Positions 1 through 7,463 of a DNA stretch of 64,000 bases are shown here, in pieces. Made by a program: the position numbers and the translations under genes. The DNA lies in assembly GCA_022571845.1 (NCBI GenBank), contig JACZXB010000009.1:62001-126000 (forward strand), read 5' to 3'. The DNA is from Candidatus Zixiibacteriota bacterium. GTDB lineage: Bacteria; Zixibacteria; MSB-5A5; GN15; FEB-12. The notes under the pieces were generated by a model. The model was not told the origin of the DNA. It saw only the letters and a program-made list of their open reading frames with translations, and searched no databases. The first letter of the stretch is position 1, and each line of letters opens with the position of its first letter.

Positions 1-1146
1 CCGTTTAAGGTAACATTTGAGAATGGCAAGTGGACAATTCCTTCGCATTATAATTATCCGGCAGATGGCGCCGAGCGTCTGGCCAATACTGCGGCTGCCA
101 TGATACAGATAAAAAAAGATGACTACCGTTCCTCGATTATTTCCGACCACGAACAATTTTCTTTGATAGATCCCTTAAGTGACGATGTTTCGTTAAAAGG
201 AAAAGGTCAGCGCATAACAATCAAGGGGCGCGGCGGCTCGGTGCTGGCTGATTTGATAATTGGCAGGGAAGTTGAAAAGAAAAACGGATATAGGTATGTC
301 CGCTCACCTGGGCAATCCAGAGTATATGCTGCCAGGACAGATATTGAAGTATCGACAAAGTTCGAAGACTGGATAGAATCTGACCTCCTGAAAGTTACTA
401 CCGCAAAAATAGAAAGAGTCGTGATTAACGATTACACTATAAACGAGCGAACTCTGTCAGTAGAAAGAAGAGACAATCTAGCCCTTTCAAGAGGAGATAA
501 CGACCTCTGGAGTGCCGATAAGATGAAATCTACGCAGAAAGTAGACGATGTCAGAATGCTCGAACTGTTGAACTCGCTGGTCGGGCTGAAAATTGTTGAC
601 GTTCGCCCAAAGCCGCAGGGGTTGTCGAAGAGCTTAAAGAGTAAATCATCGGATGGGAAAAAAATAAGCTCGCAGGACAGATTTTCTTTGCAGTCGAAAG
701 GGTTTTATTTTACGGCAGGCGGGCAGCTGCTTTCTAACGAAGGTGAGATGCTTATTTATACCGACGACGGAGTTAAGTATACTTTACGCTTTGGAGAAAT
801 AGCCGGCAGTGAAATATCGGGCGGAGAGGGAAGAACTATTGAAAACCGCTACCTGTTTATCTCGGCCGTGTTTGACTCGTCATCTTTTCCTGAACCTGCC
901 AAGCCAACTAACGATGATTGGCTGACTAAAGCAGACAGCTTGTTAACAAATATTGATTCAAGGAATAGACAGCTGGCAAACCAAAGAACGATCTGGCAGT
1001 CTGATATTGATAGCGGCAGAAAACTTTCAGTAGAACTAAACAATAGATTTGCAGACTGGTACTATGTGATTTCGTCGGAGAGCTATGACAAGCTTCAGAT
1101 GCGACGGGAAGAGTTAGTAATAAAAAAGAGTGGCAGCGAAAGTTAG
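1..1146 (+). CDS. DUF4340 domain protein, 5'-truncated by the window edge
   Basis: The reading frame is open from base 1, so the first in-frame ATG at 100 is internal and the gene begins before the window. The visible part shows the DUF4340 pattern: a segment with WTIP followed by a YPADG-type helix, an RSPGQSRVYAA motif and an FEDWIESDLLKV motif, then further repeats of the module. In known genomes DUF4340 genes follow GldF/GldG-like ABC-2 transporter genes, so an ABC transporter operon probably lies just upstream; that is inference. No membrane segment is visible in this part. The C-terminal 100 residues are hydrophilic and coiled-coil-like. It ends 126 bases before the next gene on the same strand. 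Confidence 0.75.
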   Translation, partial: PFKVTFENGKWTIPSHYNYPADGAERLANTAAAMIQIKKDDYRSSIISDHEQFSLIDPLSDDVSLKGKGQRITIKGRGGSVLADLIIGREVEKKNGYRYVRSPGQSRVYAARTDIEVSTKFEDWIESDLLKVTTAKIERVVINDYTINERTLSVERRDNLALSRGDNDLWSADKMKSTQKVDDVRMLELLNSLVGLKIVDVRPKPQGLSKSLKSKSSDGKKISSQDRFSLQSKGFYFTAGGQLLSNEGEMLIYTDDGVKYTLRFGEIAGSEISGGEGRTIENRYLFISAVFDSSSFPEPAKPTNDDWLTKADSLLTNIDSRNRQLANQRTIWQSDIDSGRKLSVELNNRFADWYYVISSESYDKLQMRREELVIKKSGSES

Positions 1147-1272
1147 CCTTTCGAGCCTGCGCCAATTCCAGACTAATTGCGCCAAATCAGACACAATTCA
1201 GCTTGCCATCCCCGCCTGCTATGCCTTAATATAGCAGCTACATTCTTAATCTACAAAAACGAAAGCTGAATA

Positions 1273-3171
1273 GTGAGTCTGAATTTGAGAAAAGCAGTAA
1301 GTTACTGGCCGATTATACCTGCTGTTGGTCTTTATGCTTACATTGCAGACTATTTGAAATTCATTCAAGACGATGCCTATATAACTTTCAGGTATGTGGC
1401 CAACTATCTTAACGGGGACGGCCTGGTATTCAACATTGGCGAGAGAATTGAAGGCTTTACCAATTTTGGCTGGACAATTTATCTCTTATTGTGGGGGAGT
1501 TTAGGATTTGATTACATTGCGATTGCAGCCTACAGCGGCTTAATTTTTGGGGGATTGTCGTTATTCTTGATTTTCATAATAGCGCGAGATCTTTTCGGAC
1601 CTGATGACAGATGGTTTTCGCTATTGGCTCTTTTTCTCGTAGCGGTTAACTTTTCTTTTGCGTATTGGTCGCCGGCCGGGCTGGAAACAGCAGCTTTTAC
1701 CTTTTTGACTTTGCTTTCAATCAGGTTTTACCTGAAACGCAATTGGCTTTTAGCAGCCGCGCTGGCTCTGGCTGTCTGGGTCAGGCCCGAAGGCGCCCTG
1801 TTGGCCATAATTTTTGTTTTTATCGAAGCGCTATTAGAAAAACGGCTGCCCAAATTTGCAATAACTGCCGGTGCGATTGCTTTTGTGATTTCAATTCCAT
1901 TTTTGATTTTCAAGGTTGCCTATTATGGCTCAATTTTACCCAATCCGTTCTATGCCAAAACAAGTTTTGATTTTGAACAACTAACAAGCGGTCTGGAATA
2001 TGCCAGCAGGTATTTCCTTGATTATGGATTTGTTGGCATTGGATTTTTGATCACGGCTTTAAACTTGAAGAGGCTGTCATATTCGGTCAAAGTTCTCTGG
2101 CTGTTTTCTTTTGCTTATCTTCTCTATATAGTTTTGGTGGGCGGAGATGTACTCAAAGTCCATCGATTCTTTCTGCCTATCTTTGGGATTACTGCTATGC
2201 TTGTAGCAGTTTCAGTCCGGCTTATTCTTGAACCATTCAGAGCCAAAAGCAGATATTTGCTGCTGGTTGTGGCAGCTATTCCTCTTTTGTGGCTTACTTA
2301 CCGGTTGCCGCTTGACTTTGTTACCTACTACAACGACACTGAAAAAACATTTGTATCCAAAATGGATTTCATCTCTAATGCAATGAAAAATAGTGACTCA
2401 ACCAACTTCTCTGTTGCTATCGCCACAATTGGCAAACTGGGCTATGAATTAGTTGGTCATGATGTCATTGATATAATCGGGCTGACCGATTCCACCATCG
2501 CCCGTCACAGCAATACCAACATTGAGGGGCTAAAGACTACCTGGAAAGAGCGCAAATATAACATACCGTATATATTAGCAAGGGCTCCGGACTATATTGT
2601 CTTTTCCACAGGAACTAAGCCATCCGCTCCGGCTGAAAAAGCATTGTATATGTATCCGGCTTTTTTCCTGTCTTATGTTCCTATTCCCTGGTCCAGAAAA
2701 GAGAACCCGAATCAGCTAATAGGAATTCCCAATATAGCTTTCAAAAGAGTAAGGCCGATTGTTCAGGATTTCGAAACTGTTTATGATTTGCAATATGTCG
2801 AATTTTACAAATTGGCAATCGAAGAGTATCTCAGCCGGGACTATGCGACTGCTCTTAGTTACTTAGATTCCGCTTTGCGTAAATCGCAGGAGCCTCACAA
2901 TCCTTTTCTCATGTACGAAATTGGCTTTTGCCTCGGCAAGCTGAATCAGATTGATGCCTCACAAAGAGTATTCGACGAAATCATAAAGAACGACTCTTTC
3001 TACGTTTTTGCCCACAGGGACTTATATGTTTTTTCATTTCATAAGAATGATTCAGCCAAGGGTGCTATTCACCGCAGATGGCTGGAAAGACTTGTTCCCT
3101 GGTACTGGCCGGAGATAAAAGCGGTAGTTGAATACGGGCAAAGCAAACGCCAATCTAAGCGCAATCCCTGA
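1273..3171 (+). CDS. GT-C-type glycosyltransferase-like membrane protein with TPR tail
   Basis: This is a 632-residue protein with about ten hydrophobic segments between residues 10 and 370. The first loop carries QDDAYITFRY and later ERIEGFTNFGW, the pattern of GT-C lipid-linked sugar transferases (ArnT/arabinofuranosyltransferase-like), whose catalytic Asp lies in that loop. A soluble region follows, and roughly residues 520-610 look like tetratricopeptide repeats (ALSYLDSALRK, MYEIGFCLGKLNQ). The start is GTG, reading V-S-L-N-L. The substrate cannot be told; transfer of a sugar from a polyprenyl carrier on the periplasmic face is the family role. A second membrane-plus-TPR protein lies at 35183-37213, but it lacks the DDAY loop. 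Confidence 0.7.
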   Translation: MSLNLRKAVSYWPIIPAVGLYAYIADYLKFIQDDAYITFRYVANYLNGDGLVFNIGERIEGFTNFGWTIYLLLWGSLGFDYIAIAAYSGLIFGGLSLFLIFIIARDLFGPDDRWFSLLALFLVAVNFSFAYWSPAGLETAAFTFLTLLSIRFYLKRNWLLAAALALAVWVRPEGALLAIIFVFIEALLEKRLPKFAITAGAIAFVISIPFLIFKVAYYGSILPNPFYAKTSFDFEQLTSGLEYASRYFLDYGFVGIGFLITALNLKRLSYSVKVLWLFSFAYLLYIVLVGGDVLKVHRFFLPIFGITAMLVAVSVRLILEPFRAKSRYLLLVVAAIPLLWLTYRLPLDFVTYYNDTEKTFVSKMDFISNAMKNSDSTNFSVAIATIGKLGYELVGHDVIDIIGLTDSTIARHSNTNIEGLKTTWKERKYNIPYILARAPDYIVFSTGTKPSAPAEKALYMYPAFFLSYVPIPWSRKENPNQLIGIPNIAFKRVRPIVQDFETVYDLQYVEFYKLAIEEYLSRDYATALSYLDSALRKSQEPHNPFLMYEIGFCLGKLNQIDASQRVFDEIIKNDSFYVFAHRDLYVFSFHKNDSAKGAIHRRWLERLVPWYWPEIKAVVEYGQSKRQSKRNP

Positions 3172-3203
3172 TCTGCCTGAACGCTATCTGAATCAAGCTC
3201 GCA

Positions 3204-3241
3204 TAAAAAAAGCCGGGGACTAAATAAGTCACCCGGCTTTT
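3204..3241. terminator. Bidirectional rho-independent terminator
   Basis: An inverted repeat (AAAGCCGGG on the left, CCCGGCTTT on the right) is flanked by an A-run on the left and T-rich DNA on the right. It sits between two convergent genes, the glycosyltransferase-like gene and the PorV-like gene, and can serve both. Confidence 0.8.
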
Positions 3242-3263
3242 GTGCTCTATTACTATACAGTTC

Positions 3264-4259
3264 TTAGAAACTGGCTATCATAGTAAAGTACTGGTTACTA
3301 TTGAATACTTCGGTATCGGTCCAGGAGTATTCAAATGTCAGTCTGGCATCTTCGCCAAGGTCGACAGAAACTCCTGCACCCAGCGAGAAGCCATATAGGA
3401 AGTTTTCATTGCTTGAATAAATATAGCCGGCTCTGAGTGAATACCGCTCGTCATAGACATATTCTAACCCTCCATTGAAATTGTCATTGGAAAGGTTATT
3501 TGAGCGGAAGTTGTATGACATAGTGGCTGAGTTGAGCCCTTCATTCAGGAAATTATAGGCCAGACCTAAATCGAACGATGTTGGCAGTTCTGCGCCGGCA
3601 TCACTTGAAGCTACTGGGCGATTGTTATCATCTAATCTCTCAAACCCACTGCCCGAAAACTTAATGTCTGGACCAAAATTGCGGATTGCCAACCCGAGTG
3701 TCAGTCCATAAATTCTGGGCTCATAAGTAAATCCAAAGTCAAATGACAGTCCGCTAGCTGATACTTCGAAAATATCCTCGCGAATATATCTTCCGGTCAT
3801 ACCGAAATTGACCTGGGTGCTGACAGCTTTGGCAAAGGTCAGGCCGATTACTGCCATGGTCGGCTCGAAAACGCTGCCGGTTCCATCCGGAAATGCTTCT
3901 GTAGTCTCTTCAATTTTGCCTGCACTGACAACTTTTACCGAAAGTGCCACGGCGCCGAAGTCTTCTAGCTGCTTGCCAATAGCAAAATATGTAACATCTA
4001 TATCAGCGATATAGGGCAGGAGAGAGGCCATTGCTTCGGTGCCTTCCAGCCAGGCAAGTCCGGCGGGGTTCCAGTATATAGCGTCAATGCCATAGGAGTT
4101 GGCTACTACTGCTCCTCCCATCGCTGTGCCACGGGAGCCGACCGATATCAAAAGCTCGGCCGCACCCGCTGTACCGATACGGTTTTCGTTGCCTGCCATT
4201 ACTGACTGAAAGGTCAATAAGAGCAGAGCAACTATAAGCAAAAATGTTTTGTTTCTCAT
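3264..4259 (-). CDS. PorV/PorQ-family outer-membrane protein (cassette A)
   Basis: A 331-residue outer-membrane beta-barrel of the UPF0164/PorV-PorQ family. A signal peptide (residues 1-22, ending VMA) is followed by the family hallmark: NRIGTAGAAELLISVGSRG, then MGGAVVANSYGIDAIYWNPAGLA. Alternating beta strands continue to a C-terminal Phe (MIASF), the usual BAM signal. PorV proteins in Bacteroidetes act as the outer-membrane receptor/shuttle of type IX secretion. The SD (GAGGATAG) lies about 9 bases before the ATG. It is last in a three-gene operon after the receptor and the long secreted protein, 18 bases downstream of the latter. A paralogue sits in the same position in cassette B. Family call is strong; its role with the neighbouring cargo is inference. 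Confidence 0.85.
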   Translation of the reverse strand: MRNKTFLLIVALLLLTFQSVMAGNENRIGTAGAAELLISVGSRGTAMGGAVVANSYGIDAIYWNPAGLAWLEGTEAMASLLPYIADIDVTYFAIGKQLEDFGAVALSVKVVSAGKIEETTEAFPDGTGSVFEPTMAVIGLTFAKAVSTQVNFGMTGRYIREDIFEVSASGLSFDFGFTYEPRIYGLTLGLAIRNFGPDIKFSGSGFERLDDNNRPVASSDAGAELPTSFDLGLAYNFLNEGLNSATMSYNFRSNNLSNDNFNGGLEYVYDERYSLRAGYIYSSNENFLYGFSLGAGVSVDLGEDARLTFEYSWTDTEVFNSNQYFTMIASF

Positions 4260-4277
4260 TTTATCTATCCTCTTTAA

Positions 4278-7200
4278 TTAGTATTGACCTAAAATTTCAA
4301 TTTCAGTAAATATGGCCATCTTGCCGATTTTCTGACCAAAACCAGGAGCATCCACAACGTAAATATAAATGCCTGATGCAACCGGCACATTAAAATCGTT
4401 GGCAATGTTCCACGCTATTTCTGACGTCAAGTCATCTTTCTCTAATGAGGTTATGAAGTCACCTGCCAAATTGTATATTGAAATAGTGCATTTCTCAGGT
4501 AGATTTCTGAACTTCAATACTCGATTAATCTTACTCGCATCATATCCTCCAAAAAGGTAATATGGATTCGGTGCGACATTGATGTCGGCTAAGAAATCTT
4601 CTCCAGAAGTAGAAACCGATGGCGCCGGAGCAGAAAATGTAAATACGTCGGTTGGTGTGTTGATGTGGTTTGAAAGAATCAAGAATTCGTCTTCTCCTGT
4701 ACCTCCAGGAGAAAACGGCACTACACCCCTTCTGTTAACCGTTAACCACCAAAGAATAGGCATTGAATCACCGATTGCGTCGCCCTGATAGGCCGCATTA
4801 GGAGTAGTCGAATAATCTTCGAGGAAAATCCAGAGCCACTCTCTGGGTCCGCTACCGGCAGTGTTGTCGTAATTACCAAACGAACCCGGGAACCACTTTC
4901 CATCAACTCTACCATCGACCTGATTGTTTTCCAAGTATCCAACTGCCAACCTCTGGGGAGGATTGACGTCGACATTCCAAGCTGATAAAGGTACACTCTG
5001 TGCAAAGTCCTGATAACGATAACCTCCAAGTGTCACGTCAATCATAAATGGCACGAATCCAGGTTGTGCGGGTGGACTCGTAAAGGCACGGCCATACCTA
5101 TATGCATACGAAACATTAACGTCATTTGGGTCAAACGCAAAGCTGCCGAGCGTATCAGAACCATCAAGAGTGTCTACTTGAGCTAATATAAGTAAGACAC
5201 TAACGTGCGAGCTTGGCGGCATTGGTGTATAAGATCCGAAAACATCGCCAGGTCCGCCCCAGCCTATGGCTCCATTGAAGCCTTCCCAGCCAAATCCGTC
5301 TGCATTGGCCCAGGTAAAGCGTCTTGTTCCATTGGGTATGTCCCAGTCTCTCATTCCTGGTACTGGGGGACCAGTGACCTTGAGCAGAAATCCATCGACG
5401 ATCTCATAATCATTATCTCCCGTCTGATTAAACTGCTTTACAACGAGCATCGTACTTTGTGTCACGTTTTCGAGATTCCAATAGACTGCATTTGTAAAAG
5501 TTGATTCTGGTCCCATGCCAGTATCTACCACTGTCACTAATACAGTATCGAAGAAAGTCACCATGTAAGAGTCCCCGGTTAAAGCCTCCGGGTCAACAAT
5601 GAATGGAATTACGGTACCATCCGATATTCCGGATACATGGGTAACGGCAAGTGTATCATTAAATACGTTACCTAATTCAATACCCGCAACCGGACGTTGA
5701 GGAGTTGCCGAAACGATAGTCGCTGATGTCAGCGTTTTTGGTGTTGCCACCGGATCACTGTTATATGAATAAGCCTCTACCTTAAAGAAATACTCAGTGG
5801 AATTGTTCAAAGGTCCAGCATTTATAATATCGTTACTTATTCCTATGAATCTCGTTACCCCATTGTCCGATCCGAATTTAATAGCACGTTGTTCGATAAC
5901 GCCGGTAAGTGGATCCAGTACTTCGTCGATAATAATGGCTACGCCATCGACGATGTCGAAATTAGCAATGCGAGTCCATGGATCGGTTGCAGCTGCTGAT
6001 ATTCCCTGAAAAACGGAATAACCCTGAAAAGGGTAATCACCCGGGCTAACTTCAGAAGTTTTTATCCATTCAAGCACAACTCTTCCGTCAAGCTGATGAA
6101 CTTCAACTGCTGGCGCTGCGGGTGGTTGCAATAGTTGGAAGTTGTTGTCATAGGCTTGCTGTGCGAACTTATCATTAAATTTCAAAACTGAGATAGATGA
6201 CAGTCTGTCTCCGCCTTGTCCCACTATTACAGCCGCCAGAATCTCGGTGCTGTCACCGGGAGCAAAATTAAAAGGACCAGTCGTAAGCATGTATCTTCTA
6301 TCTGAGGAGGCAAAATCAAGGTCGCCTACGCCAGTTGTCGGGTCACCGGGGCCGTAAAACTTGGTACCATTGGCGAGCGGTGCTCCATTCAGAGAAGCAT
6401 CCAGGCCGTTCATATACTGGTAGGTCCAGGTCAAGTTTTGCGGGTCAGTACCATTGATGTATTTGTTAAACGAAGTCATTCCCATATTCAGGTAGCCGAC
6501 AAAAGTAGTGTCCCACATCCTGGCAGTGTCTGCGTTATCACCTGTAAAAATCAGGGGACCCTGGAAGAAGTCAAATCCGACTGCCGGGGGATCACTGCCA
6601 TAATCGCTGTCGTTTCCTTCATTATAGCAATAACCAAGTGATAGTACTGTATCAGATCCAACAAGGTCATCACCGGCGTTACCCAAGTCAGGATCAGCCC
6701 AAAGCGAGACAAACATATCAGCTAGAGTAAGTGTACCCTTATTGTAAATCTGATATTTTACAAAAACTATGTTTGCCAGGGCATCAGTTCGATCAAATGC
6801 GAAAGTAGTCTGGCGAATTTCCAATCCCATACCAATCGCACTTGAAGCATCGTTAGTGTGCGGCGCCGGATTGGCGTCATTAAAGACAGACCAGAGCATC
6901 TGGTCACCCAGCATTGCGGGATTTCCATTAGAATCCACCGGAGCGCCGTCAGCTACCGGCCATTCTGTGTAATCCTGATTTGGATTACTTGCCAGACTGT
7001 CGGCATGCAGCTTGTAAACTCTATCCGCTGGATCCGTATCAGAGCCGGGATCGAAAGTGTTGCCGATCATCGGGCCGGGATACCAATCGTCGGCGTATTC
7101 TGCAATAGTTACCAGAGTATCGCCAGTAGCAACATCTACTGCTCCCACCCAGATCCCCGCTGCAAATATCACCGAAGTATTATTCGATTGATCCGCTATG

Positions 7201-7439
7201 TCTTCCAAGCTCGTGAACGGGAAATAAAGCCCGTCGTTTTTGCCTAACAGGCCACCCTGATCGTATGCGAAAGAGCCCTTGTTGGTTACAAACATCAAGA
7301 TCTGGTTCACGTCAATCCAGGTGCCGGTGTCTCTAATAAGAGACTCCTTCTGACTGAGCTTGCCGCCCAGTGGCGCCAGCGCAAAAGCCGACACCGCTAA
7401 GGCAAGCAAACTCAATACTATAATTGCTTTTTGTTTCAT
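4278..7439 (-). CDS. Large secreted protein with T9SS-like C-terminal sorting tail (cassette A)
   Basis: A 1053-residue protein with an N-terminal signal peptide (MKQKAIIVLSLLALAVSAFA). The ATG at 7439 is preferred because the SD GAGGA lies 8 bases upstream; upstream in-frame ATGs at 7445 and 7454 sit too close to or inside that SD. The long N-terminal half has repeated Asp/Gly-rich beta segments (WVGAVDVATGDTLV, FVKYQIYNKGTL) with no enzyme motif I recognise. A fibronectin III-like segment starts near residue 440. From about 950 there is a tail (VAPNPYYLFGG, FRNLPEKCTISIYNLAG, VASGIYIY, GKMAIF) that resembles FlgD-Ig/Por-secretion tails. It lies between the receptor and the PorV gene, 24 bases after the receptor stop, so it is the likely cargo of the adjacent PorV. 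The substrate is unknown. Confidence 0.8.
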   Translation of the reverse strand: MKQKAIIVLSLLALAVSAFALAPLGGKLSQKESLIRDTGTWIDVNQILMFVTNKGSFAYDQGGLLGKNDGLYFPFTSLEDIADQSNNTSVIFAAGIWVGAVDVATGDTLVTIAEYADDWYPGPMIGNTFDPGSDTDPADRVYKLHADSLASNPNQDYTEWPVADGAPVDSNGNPAMLGDQMLWSVFNDANPAPHTNDASSAIGMGLEIRQTTFAFDRTDALANIVFVKYQIYNKGTLTLADMFVSLWADPDLGNAGDDLVGSDTVLSLGYCYNEGNDSDYGSDPPAVGFDFFQGPLIFTGDNADTARMWDTTFVGYLNMGMTSFNKYINGTDPQNLTWTYQYMNGLDASLNGAPLANGTKFYGPGDPTTGVGDLDFASSDRRYMLTTGPFNFAPGDSTEILAAVIVGQGGDRLSSISVLKFNDKFAQQAYDNNFQLLQPPAAPAVEVHQLDGRVVLEWIKTSEVSPGDYPFQGYSVFQGISAAATDPWTRIANFDIVDGVAIIIDEVLDPLTGVIEQRAIKFGSDNGVTRFIGISNDIINAGPLNNSTEYFFKVEAYSYNSDPVATPKTLTSATIVSATPQRPVAGIELGNVFNDTLAVTHVSGISDGTVIPFIVDPEALTGDSYMVTFFDTVLVTVVDTGMGPESTFTNAVYWNLENVTQSTMLVVKQFNQTGDNDYEIVDGFLLKVTGPPVPGMRDWDIPNGTRRFTWANADGFGWEGFNGAIGWGGPGDVFGSYTPMPPSSHVSVLLILAQVDTLDGSDTLGSFAFDPNDVNVSYAYRYGRAFTSPPAQPGFVPFMIDVTLGGYRYQDFAQSVPLSAWNVDVNPPQRLAVGYLENNQVDGRVDGKWFPGSFGNYDNTAGSGPREWLWIFLEDYSTTPNAAYQGDAIGDSMPILWWLTVNRRGVVPFSPGGTGEDEFLILSNHINTPTDVFTFSAPAPSVSTSGEDFLADINVAPNPYYLFGGYDASKINRVLKFRNLPEKCTISIYNLAGDFITSLEKDDLTSEIAWNIANDFNVPVASGIYIYVVDAPGFGQKIGKMAIFTEIEILGQY

Positions 7440-7463
7440 TTTCATTTTCCTCATCGTTTTATC